Positions 10,677 through 21,719 of a DNA stretch of 64,000 bases are shown in pieces (position 1 is the stretch's first letter; every line of letters starts with the position of its first letter). Position numbers and translations under genes: made by a program. A model generated the notes under the pieces. The model saw nothing but the letters and a program-made list of their open reading frames with translations, had not been told where the DNA came from and did no database searches. Source of the stretch: Pelodera strongyloides (taxonomy: Eukaryota; Nematoda; Chromadorea; Rhabditida; Rhabditidae); the NCBI GenBank assembly GCA_036852015.1, contig JAANDG010000196.1, forward strand, positions 124,001 through 188,000, given 5' to 3'.

Positions 10677-13604
10677 TCAAGAGGTATTCTTTTTATAGGA
10701 ATGTGTGTCTGCTTTTGTTTGAGTTTTAGTCGTAGCACTAGTACAAAGGTAGCTTACCGGTGTTCCCATGAACACAAAATCGTAGGTACCGTCGGCTTGA
10801 CATGTAAGCATAAAGTCGGCTAAGACCACAGGGTTAGCCTGACTCGTGTCGACGTTGAAGAACTCGCCCATCTGGGAAAGTAATTTAACCATAAACAATT
10901 CATTGGCATGCGCTCATGCTGCGTGCCAATTTAATTGTACACAAGTATATCCAGAAAGGAATTTTCCCGTACCGACATAAATATTAAAAGAATCTTACAT
11001 ATTCAAATTCCAGAGTAACCATGGTAGCGGCGGGCCCAGCACAAGTGACAGCGGTTGCTATCTTACAGCCGTTTGCGTCCGTTCTGAATTAAGATTGTCT
11101 TGTTAGCTTTTTGAATTACTGTGTTTGGCACTAACAATGAGTTAGCGAGAAGAAAGAAAGAGTTCGCCCGTGTATACGTGAGAATAGGGAGAGAGAGCAA
11201 GAAGAGAGAGGGAGAGAGAGCAAGAAGAGAGAGGGAGAGAGAGCAAGAAGAGAGAGGGAGAGAGAGAGCAAGAAGAGAGAGGGAGAGAGAGAGCAAGAAG
11301 AGAGAGGGAGAAAGAAGGAGAGATAATGGTTCACGCAACACTATTTACATCATTTCCACAAAACTACAAGACAAATCAAAATCAGGAATCCAAATGAAAA
11401 AGATGCGGCACTGCAGAACTATGTAAAATTGTCATTTTCGATCGTGACATAGTATGTTTGTACCCTAACGTTTATTGTTGTTATCGGAAAATATGCAATA
11501 TACAAGGCAAGATTATTTTCTAATTTACCCGTATGTTATTTTGAGATCTCCCATTGTTCCTATGGCAGGCGGCTGGCCAGTAATGTCCGGACATGCGGCA
11601 CATGCTAAATTGTCGATTACGTATAATAATATGTAGTATTCGAACCGCGGTTTTTGTTACTTGGCCTGGAATTTGCCAAAAATATAAGATCACATAGAAT
11701 GAGAAGGACACCGTCGTAAAGAAGCGACTAAGAACTCACGAATCCAAGTCCCAAGCAAGGGTACCCCTCGTTTCAAAAAAAATTATATAAAAAAAGAGCT
11801 GACCTACTGGAGGGATAGTTGTTGTCGTTGTCGTCGTTGTAGTGCTAAAATACAGGATTCATTATTATCTTCCTTTTTTGTTAACTTTCAAACTTAAAAC
11901 CAACACCTATCCCACGCAAACCACCATTGTCCGAACCAGCCCGAAGTGGAAAGACCAGAAAAGAAACTATGAGCGTTGGGATTATGTTTAAGCCTCCGAG
12001 TCTACCAAAGTTAAACTAGGGATTTAATCCCTGTAAACAACCAACGTAGTTGTTGTGGTCGTAGTTGTCGTTTTCGTTGTAGTTCTGAACATTTAAAAAT
12101 GTTTCTTCCTCACATTTGGAAGTGTTCATTATGGTCCCCCGTTTGCCAAATGAAAACGAAAAAAGTAGCGTTGGAAAATGGTAAACAGGACAGGAGCGTC
12201 TTTTACATGCATGAAATTATATGCGGTGAGGAGTTGAGGGAAGGTAGGAAGCGAAGGCTATAAAAGTGTGCTTTACCTAATAATTACAGAGAAACGTTGC
12301 AGCAGATCAAGCTCCATAGCGCCAGAGCAAGCGACAGTCAGTGGTTTGCACGCGTGAAATTATATTGCAATGCGTGCAGTGAAAAGTGAGAGCTGAACTA
12401 TTCACAAAAACACTCCCGTAGCCTAAACAACCAACGTTGTGGTAGTCGTCGTGGTAGTAGTGGTAGTTGTGGTAGTGGTAGTTGTGGTTGTTGTGGTGGT
12501 TACGGTAGGCGTCGTCGTGGTTGGCATGCTTTAATGGTTCGATTAGTTTTTCGACTAACTTCTAACTTCACACTATGACACGAAGAATTCCGGACTTATT
12601 TGGGCGGAGGTTCAGCTCGAGTTGCGCAACAATAAACGAATAACAACTATACTTCGAAAACTTACAATCAAGGGTATGTGCAACTTAATACATGGCTGTA
12701 AAATATTTTGTGCAAAACAACTGTAATTGTGGTGCAAGATAAATTCCAATAGTGAAGAACTGATGTTGTTGTGGATGCAGTCGTCGCTGTCGTCGTCGTC
12801 GTGGTAGTAGTAGTAGTAGTCGCAGATGTAGTCGTCGTTGTCGTAGTTGGTGTGGTTGTTGTGGAACTTAACATAGGCGGTGAAGGCAATATGCATAGGA
12901 TAGATGTAAAACTTAAATTGAATGAGCCCTGAGGTCTACTTGAATGAAATGTAAAGGTGCTTTTGTAGGAACAGCTCTTTTTCCGAAAAAAAATCGATAA
13001 TGTTTTGCTACGCCGATCCTGGCGATATTCGTTGCGAATGAGCCATGTAATCTTTATTACATCACTACATGAGCATATTCAGAGTTTTCAATATGCAAAA
13101 GCAAAAGAAACATAATGGGGTTTCCAAGTATGCGGGCAAATTTACCGTGTTTTACGACTTCGCGAGACCCATGTATTAATTTCTCATGTCAAATATTCAA
13201 TTCAGGGAAAATACGGTAAATTTGTCTATACTTGGAAGGGAACGCACAGTTATTTTTGGCATACATGGAAACCCCATAATGGTGTGGTGCTTTGTTGCTG
13301 TTTACACGCGTGTGCCTGAAGGCCTCACAAGCCTCATCATTGAAATTTGAAACTATGGGTGTGCTGGAAAAAAACCATAAGGTTAACACATGTGGCCCAA
13401 CGGCATCTGTGCCTGACGGGAATGCATGCCCCCGAGCGGGGAAACGCTTGGCAGTTTCTTCAGGTTTGGTTTTCCCTATCAATTTCCCTCTCCTCGGGGA
13501 GGAGAGAGATATGTGAGCAATGAGATCCCTCGTATTCGCGATTATGATTGCAAACATACGTGGTCGTCGTTGTCGTCGTCGTCGTAGTTGTCGTTGGCGT
13601 TGTT
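10677..13604 (-). CDS. threonine-rich linker + nematode C6-domain secreted protein (5' end not found)
   Basis: Minus-strand exons 13560-13604, 12436-12528, 12046-12084, 11804-11844, 11529-11604, 10999-11083 and 10677-10871 splice in one frame. The first three all start with one base completing an ACN codon and end with AC before GT (phase 2). They encode almost only Thr with a few Pro, an extended, probably O-glycosylated stalk. The last three exons encode a six-cysteine domain: CAAC...NGCK...VTC...LTC...YLC, with CAGPAATMVTLEF and CQADGTYDF typical of the C6 domain of nematode extracellular proteins (function unknown). Reading through a possible GTAAGC donor at 10757 keeps the sixth Cys, so the stop at 10677 is preferred. 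I found no signal-peptide exon, so the start lies upstream or is too short to see. An extra Thr exon at 12761-12866 does not fit (separate entry). Confidence 0.75.
11188..11324. repeat. GA-rich tandem repeat in C6-gene intron
   Basis: Purine-only tandem units of about 22-24 bp built from GAGAGAGAGCAAGAAGAGAG. They lie in the intron between the two exons of the C6 domain and create low-complexity ORFs on both strands. Confidence 0.9.
12761..12866 (-). other. orphan Thr-rich exon with no matching donor
   Basis: On the minus strand an acceptor ...TTAAG precedes 35 codons of nearly pure Thr. The 5' join fits phase 2 with exon 13560-13604, but the first GT after it (GTTCTT) gives phase 0, so it cannot join exon 12436-12528 in frame. 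Skipping it restores the frame. It is either an alternative exon, a decayed copy of the other Thr exons, or uses a donor I did not recognise. Confidence 0.5.
13112..13281. mobile_element. short MITE with GGGGTTTCCA termini
   Basis: ATAATGGGGTTTCCA at the left is the inverse of TGGAAACCCCATAAT at the right, and a second inner inverted pair (AAATTTACCGT / ACGGTAAATTT) lies inside. It sits in a C6-gene intron. The terminal GGGGT(C/T)TC.ATGTAT motif recurs near 20625 and at the ends of the 36.1-37.7 kb repeat. Confidence 0.6.
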
Positions 13605-14839
13605 CTTAAAATACGATTTTTCTGAAACTTCTGATCTGCTGTTTTTGAAAACTAGCAGCTTTTTCGTATTGTTTCGGATAAATATCAGCTTGCTAATGAG
13701 AGTAAGCGCAAAATTGAGTATATTATTATATTATTATTAATTATTATTATATCATATGTAATTACGCATCTGAATGATGTGTTCGGAAGATCCGAAAGAT
13801 AAATGAGGGCATGCATAGCGCAAGTCGACAAATAATAGGTAGTTTACAGGTAATTTTATAATAAAACCAAGGTTGCTTTGATTGAGATGTGTGAAAAAGA
13901 ATCCAGGAAAAATTATTAATGCCTTCGGAACGGATCAAGACAAAATGCAACGTGAAAAAAATCAAAATGTGTAAATCACGAAAAACATTGAAGCAAATTA
14001 CCGGCCGGTTTTTGAACGCTTCTTATGCAGCTTATGCAAATGACCATAAATTAGAATAAAAAATCGAGCTCAATTCGGCTAAGTTAGCATAAACACGTAG
14101 GAATTCAGTTGTCCACGATGCGTTACAAAAACCAGCCGGTATTTCGCTAAATCTTATGACTAACCCAGGATTCGTTGCAGCACATCCACCCACTTCATTT
14201 GCGTAATATATTAGACAAAATACTAATAATGGATTGTTTGCTCGCATTCTGAAACAACATCTATGAATCCAATACGCTAAGTTCACAGAATGAGAAACCG
14301 AGCGTGTGTATAAACGAAGCAAATGGATTAGATCATGCATTATAAATCGCTGACCTCCGAGTCAGTGCTTATGATCTACTTGAAATAGTTGTGTGTGAAA
14401 GTGGTGTTTAAATGACGCAGAGCAACCTCAAATGTCATAGCTGCGCAAAAGTAGACAAATGTGTATAACGTGCATACATGCATGCTGTAAAAGAAAATTT
14501 GGAGCAAGTTCTAGGTATTTCACCTTTTATCTACGGTTGATAATTCATGAAAAATCTGTAGGCTATTAAATGATGTTTAAAAACAAATAAGTAAGAATAA
14601 AACAGTAAACGGGATAAAAATGAAAAGGTTATTCGACGTAAAGTTTCATTTCTATGACTTAAGGATCGCCAAAATCTGTATTTCAAACATTTATGTTTTG
14701 TTACGCTTTGTAGTTTCTAAAGCGAACATTATTGCAACCGTCTCTTCAACTGAAATCAAAGGAAAAAGCCATTTGGTGAAAGTTTATGGTTATCGTCCAC
14801 TTATGTTGTCTTGGGATATTCCTCGTTGTGTTTTGCGGC
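13605..14839. other. upstream region of C6 gene, no gene confirmed
   Basis: AT-rich DNA that should contain the missing 5' exon(s) of the C6 gene, but no signal-peptide ORF ending in a phase-2 donor could be chosen. It holds one MITE (13991-14150) and scattered ATTATT repeats at 13719-13755. Confidence 0.4.
13991..14150. mobile_element. MITE of the AGCGAAATACCGG family (T3)
   Basis: Left end resembles AAGCAAATTACCGGCCGG and right end is CCAGCCGGTATTTCGCT. The inside matches the copies at 23026-23193 and 27807-27981, including ATAAATTAGAATAAAAAAT. Confidence 0.6.
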
Positions 14840-14957
14840 AAAGTGCAGTTTTGCGGTTATTGTACAGTAGTCGGCGAACCGCGGTCGCCAAATGTTGCGA
14901 AGAGCGAACCGCTGTCGCCAAATGTTGCGAAGAGCGAACGCGTTGCGTGTTACGTCA
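14840..14957 (+). repeat. 118-bp direct repeat, left copy
   Basis: Identical by eye to 19177-19294 in the same orientation. It contains its own tandem pair of about 33 bp around GTCGCCAAATGTTGCGAAGA. The core runs TG...CA, as LTRs do, but no flanking target duplication was found. Confidence 0.9.
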
Positions 14958-15971
14958 TTCTAGGCTTTGTGTTGTGCTGTGCGGTCGGTGTGGGGAGACA
15001 CCGTTTTTATTTATGCCTATTATTGTTAATTTTTACGTTTATTGTTTATTTTCGATACCTCATTGGGTTTCTTTGCCGTCTGCGTATTGCAGGTGATTCC
15101 CTGTTGGAATAATTCGTGGAAAGATTCGCGAAACACTTGGCGGAAGAACGAAGCAGTGTCTTGTTTTCTGGACTGATTTTGGCAATCGAAGAATTTTTCA
15201 GAAGAACGGAACCGCGAGTTTTAGTATTTTATGTTCTTTCTTTGTTTTTCCAATGCTGCATTACATTTTAACACGGAGAAAGATTGCCCGGTTCTTAATG
15301 TGGTACTGCGTATACTACTTGTTTATAACAACTGTGTCCCATGTAAATCCGTTTTGAGTTTAAAACAGCTTATAAAAGTTTCGAATGAGCTCTCTCCGAA
15401 AGTTTGCCGGCTTATGATTTGGGCGGCAGCTCTTTTTTTGTAGGGAATTACTAGTTTTAAATGTACGATTTCTTGTTCGTTGCAGGAGTTGGCCATATAT
15501 GCGAGATGCACGTGATGTTTCGCTAAAATATAATATCTCGTACGAAGCCGAACGTTCGTGAGATGTTGTCTGGAAAAGAAAGGAGCCGGATAGTTTGTTT
15601 ATCATTAATTGTGGATAGTTTAGACCATTTATGGTATTTTTGTTCGGTGGCTCGGTTTATCAGTTTGCTGTATTTATTTTGCACGATAAGATAGAGAAAA
15701 CATGCCTTTTCGCTTGTGGCGCTCTGTTGGATGCAGATGTTGAGAGAGAGCCTAGTTGCCAGTTGCTGAGAGCTCAGTTTTTCGTTTGTAAATGTGTTAC
15801 ATATTTGATTGTTGAATATCATGATGTCGCTTGTAGTGGCAAGGTTCATTTTATTTATTTATTCGTAATCCAGGGCTACGAGAAGAGCTGGAATGAAGGC
15901 TCACAAAGTCTGTTGTAATGAATGGCCAACCTCACAATGGTCGTTTGGAGAAATCGGGATTGAGCTTTTGA

Positions 15972-17490
15972 GAACTCCAGGAGTTTGTTTGAAGCGATGT
16001 CAAGAGACTGATGTCGTTTGTGAGCTCCAGGAGCTTGAGTGAACTCGAGGAGTTTTGCTTACACGGCAAGAGCTTTTTCGGTTATGAAGTCGTGAGCTCC
16101 AGGAGCTTGTTGTTTTGGTGATTTTGAGCATTCGTGTGGACTGCAAGTTTGCGGGAATACGTAGATTCGCGGTTACCCGGGTTGCCGACTTGGGCGTTTT
16201 GCGAGGCACCAGGAGCAGTTCATTATTTGTGCGAATTGAGCGTTAGTGGACCCGAGGGAGGTTTTTTGATTGCTTGCAATATCAAGAGACGTGGTTTTGG
16301 TCTTATTTGAGCTCCAGGAGCTTGATATTATCTATTAGCATGTATGGATTTTTGAGAGTTTTACGGGAATGAACATTGTTATGAGCTCCAGGAACTCGAT
16401 GTTAGCATGTGTGAACTGAGGAGTTTACGGCAACGCATCGGAAGGAGTTTTTTGTTATCACGTCTAGTGAGCATTTGGGAAACCAATTAGATAGTTTTTT
16501 TTTACTCTTTTTATTATTTTTTTATTTCCGTTTATTCTGTTAGTTTATGGGCTCTAGGCCCTAGAAGGACGTTTTGGGCAAGTTGGAGCAGTTGAGAACT
16601 TGCGGATTGACTTGCGGTTGTGAACTCGAGGAGTTTTGTGAGCTGCCGAGCTCCAGGAGCTCGATATTTTGTCCTATTTTTGAGAGCATTCTTGTGAGCG
16701 TGGAGTTTATGGTGCAGGTTAAACAAGATAGGTTGTTTCGACCGTTTTTGTTAGCTCCAGGAGCACTTAGGAGTTTATGGAATGCATGTCAGGATACGTG
16801 TTTTTGGCCATTTAATGCGCTCTAAGAGCTGTTATTTCTTTTTGTGCATTTGAGCTTTCGTGAACTCGAGGAGTTTGCATTTTACCCAGTCGTTTGTGGG
16901 TTTCAGGCGCGATATGTATGTTTTGTACAAGTTGACCGTTTGTGGAGGTTCGCTAGGACATATGGTGAATTATTGAAAACGGCGACTAATTGTAAGAATA
17001 CATTTTTATTTTTTGTTTTTATGTTTATTTTTTTTTTTTTTTTTTCTCCGGTCGTTATGAGCTCCAGAAGAATGTTTTGTCTGGAAGTTGGACCATTTAA
17101 GAACCAGAGTGGTCTACGGACCAGAAGGGGTTTTCCGATTTTCAGAGAACTTCAGAGGGTTGACTTTTGTGTAAATGTGTACATTTTGTAAGTTTGTAAA
17201 TCAGGATGCTTGGAAGGCGCAGTAGATGTTTTTCGGTTATTTGCGAGTTACAGAAACGATTTTTTTTTTCTGTGCTAATAGAAGCATTTGTGGGCTCGAG
17301 GTATTTTAACGAGCATGTGCGTCACGAGAATGTTGTCGGTCGCTGATCCGTCGAGGGTTTTTGAAATGTCACGCGTGATTTTGAGGATGTATGAGATTCA
17401 GAGGTTAACTAAGGGGAAGCTTATGAGAATTGAGGTGATTAAATGTGCTTATTCCTTTGTTATATGTGGAACAGTTGTGAGCTGGAGGTT
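15972..17490 (+). repeat. dispersed palindromes GAGCTCC-A-GGAGCTC / GAACTCGAGGAGTTT
   Basis: About a dozen short dyads are scattered irregularly, at 15972, 16021, 16041, 16092, 16309, 16383, 16411, 16622, 16648, 16752, 16871, 17059, 17291 and 17477. Good copies fold into 5-7 bp stems with a 1-3 nt loop. One class has arms AGCTC/GAGCT, the other AACTC/GAGTT, so paired positions change together. Most are preceded by GTG or TTG and followed by TTG or TTT. No reading frame runs through them. Confidence 0.8.
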
Positions 17491-18733
17491 GCAAGACGGT
17501 CGCAAGTGTTGTCGCGTCCTTTAAGTTAGAATAAGCAGAAGTAAGTCAGATAAAAGATGACTCGAATCGTCTACAAAATATGTGAAATAGGGCGATTGCC
17601 AAATGTAATGGCGTTGTGATATCTTATACCCTTGTTTTTTCGGGTGGAAACGGCTAATTCGAGTGTCGACAATTCTTGTAGTTTACCAAAGCTGCATCGA
17701 GGCAGTTACCGATTTTGCGATTCGATATTATATGCTGCCCGGAATTGCGGGCTGGCAAAAATAGAATAACTATAGGAAGGGTATTCATGAAAGTTGCCCG
17801 ACTTGCGGAGGTTAGCGAAAGTACCATGTTTACGTTTGAGGTTGAGGTGGCTGATACGTCAGTCATGTCGGGAGAAGTACGGTAGCCCGGCTTGCGGAAG
17901 CTCGAGGAAGTATCGTGGTTATGTTTGAGGCCAGTCATGACATCAGAAGTACGGTAGCGTTCGCAAAAAATGTCCATTGTCAGTTAATGATAGTCAGTCT
18001 TGTTCAAAATTTAATTTGCCCGATGCGGCGTCTCGGATTGCCCACGATCTGTGTTGGTTGCCTTTTATGTAAGGTCAGAACGTGCTACAGCCAACGGGAC
18101 GATTGGGCTTCTCAATTCCATTACAAGGGTTTACTGTTTAGCGCGGAAATTGTGCTTTGTCTAAACTGGTGCGGTCTTCGTTTGATAAACGTCGGGCGAC
18201 GGATCGTAAAATCACTAGCACATTTATTTATGGAAGTCACCAGGTGTCAGAAGCAGCATTGTATTTAAGGGTACGAGGACGCGATGGTAATCTATTATTG
18301 TGTTTTGTGTTCTTCCGATGAAGAAAAGGACAGAGGGTTGTGAATAGACATGAGCGGAAAAGAGAATATGGTATTTTTGATCTAGAATTTGATTGGTTCT
18401 TACCCTATCTGGTGGTACGCGAAAGACCGAAGAGCAGTCGGAGTGGTTGCACGGTGTGAGTTACTCCAAGCGGAGTCATTACCCAGAAGGCGTCATAAAC
18501 AAACTGCTACGAGGCGATTACAAGTATTATGCTGCGCGGGTTGAGTAACAGCGCTCCCATAATCAGCTCTAGAAGTGTACGGTATACCGAAGTTCCGTAA
18601 TTATCTGTTTACCCAGTTTTGCAGAGACGACCCAATGTTAGGGGTTTAATCACAACATTGGGCTATGAGACCGAAATGAGTATTGTATTGCAAACGTAGT
18701 TCGGCGATAGTTATATATTATAGCAATAAGCCA

Positions 18734-18769
18734 CTAAGACCTCACCGCTGGTGAGAGGTGAGGTGTTAG
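18734..18769 (+). other. stable hairpin
   Basis: CTAAGACCTCACC and GGTGAGGTGTTAG pair almost perfectly around a 10-nt loop. It lies inside the candidate 14.8-19.3 kb element. No protein context. Confidence 0.6.
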
Positions 18770-19176
18770 TCAACTGGAAATGAGGGAGCTTGGTGGACGC
18801 AATATGCTTGTTTACTCGCTATGATCCGAGGCGGAAACAGGCGTTGACTTGGGTTGCGTTTAGCATACCATCGTTAAGGAAGGTCCGATAGACACGTAAG
18901 GGGCACCGCCGATGAGCATGTTTAGCATTTTTAATGTGGGCAGAACTATACATTCAGACCTACAGCAGGTATTCCGTGAGCCCATGTCTGGCGAAACAAA
19001 ATTTTCACTTTGATGTTCTACCACCTAAAAGCCCAGTACTTTCGAATAAACTTTTGCATAATTACTGTTGTTTTCCTTGTACAATATACGCAAAATGTAG
19101 TTTTTCGCGTAGCGAACTGGTGAGCGGAACTGAATAAGCGTAGCGCATGAAGTGGAGCGAGCAGTGAGCGTAGAGA

Positions 19177-19294
19177 AAAGTGCAGTTTTGCGGTTATTGT
19201 ACAGTAGTCGGCGAACCGCGGTCGCCAAATGTTGCGAAGAGCGAACCGCTGTCGCCAAATGTTGCGAAGAGCGAACGCGTTGCGTGTTACGTCA
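19177..19294 (+). repeat. 118-bp direct repeat, right copy
   Basis: Same sequence as 14840-14957. Its right edge joins directly to the interior of a family-E MITE (19295-19563), whose left part is missing. Confidence 0.9.
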
Positions 19295-19563
19295 ATTTAA
19301 ATAGGCGACTGAATATGTAAATACGAAATTGGAATGCGCTGCATCTTGAATCTTGCTATTTGCCGATTTAAACTGAAATTTATTCAATCAGACCCAAATT
19401 TATGCAAGGGTTCCGAATTAGCGTTTACTATGGAAAAGGCTAGCTTTGTAATTGATTTTCTTTTAAGTGGGTAATTGTAGACAACTTTTGTTATTGTTTC
19501 CTTAATGGGCAACACGCATTCTATTAATACAGCTTAACTTCAAAAAGGGCCTACATATTCCCT
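19295..19563 (-). mobile_element. truncated family-E MITE
   Basis: Reverse-complement match to the copy at 61089-61425, ending CCTACATATTCCCT followed by TTAA at 19564. The left terminus is absent and replaced by the 118-bp repeat. Confidence 0.75.
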
Positions 19564-19721
19564 TTAAGTGCGTTTCTTATGGTATTAAACACCTACTAAA
19601 CAAGGCATCACCAAAATGGACACATACGAATTCAACGAAGAAAAAGAAACGGATCTGGATTTTATTAGCTATCTGCTCCTCGGTAGGAGGAATATATAAA
19701 AAGATAGATAACATATCTTAA

Positions 19722-20238
19722 AGGAGGAGGCTCACGAGTTTTAACTGTTCGATTCATTTCCTTTTATCGAAAGAACATCGTAAATAATCACCAATAAAAT
19801 GCAGAACAAAGCGCGGGAATACACTTTAAAGAAATTATTTAATTTCAGAAAAAAATTTAATTTAAAAAAGCGACAGTATGCTTTTAAAACCACCAGCAAA
19901 AAGCAAATATGCACCCAGTGTGCATAACAGTAAAACAGGGGCGCCTTTCTGTTGCACTACAAAGTACACAGGCGCATCGAGTGCACTATTTTCAGCAACA
20001 TATTAGCAGGGTCAACCCAGGGTTAGCCCGGTCATCTGCAAGGGGGCAGTTTTTGGCGGTGCCTGAAAAATAACTAGAAACTACGGTAGTTTTCTTTAAT
20101 TAATTTTTTAGATACAATTTAATTTTTACTTTAAAGTGTATTTCCGCGCTTTGTTCTGCATTTTATTGGTGATTATTTACCATGTTCTTTCGATAAAAGG
20201 AAAGGAATCGAACAGTTAAATCTCGTGAGCCTCCTCCT
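19722..20238. mobile_element. 517-bp TTAA-flanked inverted-repeat element (family B)
   Basis: Starts AGGAGGAGGCTCACGAG and ends CTCGTGAGCCTCCTCCT, with TTAA on both sides (19718-19721, 20239-20242). The inverted arms are long (over 100 bp, including AATAATCACCAATAAAATGC and its complement) around a central unique part. Right-end fragments of related elements occur at 36355, 37490 and 47091. Confidence 0.8.
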
Positions 20239-20506
20239 TTAAATAGGTTCACCTCGAATTGCACCTTTTTTATAATTTATGTTGATAGTATGACCTATGA
20301 CGGTCAAAATGCGAAAATTGCAGTAAATTTCCTTTGCTCCCCGTAGTAGGAGAGCTTGCTCAAAAAAGCTAAACTACCTCGAATCTATAAAACAATTGGA
20401 GTACCGCAGCCATGGTAAGTGGCAAATAGCGCAGCAGGGCTGGAGACGCTAGAAAATACAGGGCCCTTTTATCATCCTCTGTCTATTACAACAATATCCG
20501 TTTAAA

Positions 20507-20636
20507 GGGAGAGGCCCATGAGGAAATAGATTTCCTCAACTTACTTGCACAGAATGACCGGAATTTCAGAAATATTACTCTGAAAACGGCATTTCTTATA
20601 CTTGGAAGCAATTTTTGCCATACATCGAGACCCCGG
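20507..20636. mobile_element. chimeric MITE fragment
   Basis: The left part (AGGGAGAGGCCCATGAG onward) is the terminus of the family seen intact at 59458-59904. The right part (TACTTGGAAGC...CATACATCGAGACCCC) is the terminus of a different family seen at 37690-37731. Two half-elements are fused. Confidence 0.55.
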
Positions 20637-20773
20637 CACACTCACTGCCGCAGATTGGACTTATTCCATATCAAGTCACTTCACAGATCGCAGCATCATT
20701 CTAGTTTATTACTTGTACAGTACTCAATTCAATAATCTGATTCTCTGCATCCTCCTCTACATTATGGCAATAT

Positions 20774-20787
20774 CCTTTCTCTCTCTC

Positions 20788-20838
<51 letters not shown>
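20774..20838. repeat. (TC)n microsatellite
   Basis: CT/TC dinucleotide run with a few interruptions. Confidence 0.95.
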
Positions 20839-20841
<3 letters not shown>

Positions 20842-20859
20842 GTATTTTGACACAAAAAG

Positions 20860-21256
20860 CTTGAGGTTTGGTAAGGGGTGAAAAAATTGTTAAAATCTCA
20901 CTCGCTAAAAGAATATGAACCAATAAATTATTGGTATTATTCATGCCTCTCTATGACCTTCTTTTATGGCTGTAAAAATACCTCTTCACGCAAACTTTGA
21001 CACTCCTTTTTTCTACTACTTTTTTGTTTGTAAGCATCAAGTAGCAGTGCCTGTCTCAAAGCTCTGATACTATGCTGACGCGATGGAAAATTGTGATAAA
21101 ACAGGGAAAATAAGCTGATAGTACTAATTGTAAGTCTGTTGCTGGGAAAAAGCAAAGTTCTTTGAAATATGTAGACCAAACATCAACGTATCATCCATCG
21201 ATCGTATACAAATACATGTGAACACAGACACAGACATGCATACCATACACAGCAGA
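20860..21256. other. no gene seen
   Basis: AT-rich spacer between the TC and CA microsatellites. Only short random ORFs. Confidence 0.5.
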
Positions 21257-21281
21257 CACACACACACATCACACACACACA

Positions 21282-21354
<73 letters not shown>

Positions 21355-21356
21355 TA

Positions 21357-21399
<43 letters not shown>

Positions 21400-21430
21400 A
21401 CACACATACATACACACATACCCATACACA
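21257..21430. repeat. (CA)n microsatellite
   Basis: Long CA run interrupted by TACA and CATA units. It generates His/Thr-rich and Cys/Val-rich ORFs that are not genes. Confidence 0.95.
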
Positions 21431-21556
21431 TCCATAGTATATACAATAAACGCATTTTTAGCATTTTTATGGTTTTATTCCATACTCTTCCATATGTTTT
21501 TCAATCCACACTGCTTGCCTTTTATGTACTACTTATAGAAGTAATTGTATTAATAA

Positions 21557-21719
21557 AGCGATATCGCACCTGGTTTTGAAGCGTATGTTGTATAAGTACA
21601 ACACCAATCCCATGTATTATTTATATGCACGCATGTGCATGTGTGTAAACAATAGAACTAGTGAATGCTTGGGAAGGCAATTGTAAATCTCACGTTTCAA
21701 GATCACGTGCCATACCGCT
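21557..21719. mobile_element. MITE of T2 family
   Basis: Starts AGCGATATCGCACCTGG and ends CCATACCGCT, followed by TTAA. It occupies the same relative place as 2903-3031 in the other duplicate. Confidence 0.65.

Larger units (their letters stand above)
14831..19294. mobile_element. candidate large non-autonomous element bounded by 118-bp direct repeats
   Basis: The region is flanked by identical 118-bp direct repeats and differs from its neighbours: higher G and T content, no convincing ORF, palindromes and a strong hairpin. Its left edge has GTTTTGCGGCAAAG..TGCA..CGGTTATTG and later GTCATTCTAGGCT. The tyrosine-recombinase element at 31157 has GTTTTGCAAAAAG..TGCA..CGGTTATTG and also GTCATTCTAGGCT. 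Near the right edge CATGAAGTGGAG.CGAGC resembles CATGAAGTGAG..CGAGC at the right end of that element. I infer a non-autonomous relative. No target duplication was found, and the right repeat abuts a truncated family-E MITE, consistent with insertion into it. This is a hypothesis only. Confidence 0.35.

Noticed and set aside
11063..11426. Arg/Glu-rich and Ser/Leu-rich ORFs
   Set aside because: Products of the GA microsatellite inside a C6-gene intron.
12612..12896. Asp/Tyr-rich ORF in the C6 region
   Set aside because: Out-of-frame reading of the Thr-rich exon, which fits the gene in another frame.
14840..19294. LTR retrotransposon bounded by 118-bp LTRs
   Set aside because: No coding remnant of gag or pol, no primer-binding site after the left repeat and no target duplication outside.
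21124..21538. Cys/Val and His/Thr repeat proteins
   Set aside because: Translation of the CA microsatellite on either strand.
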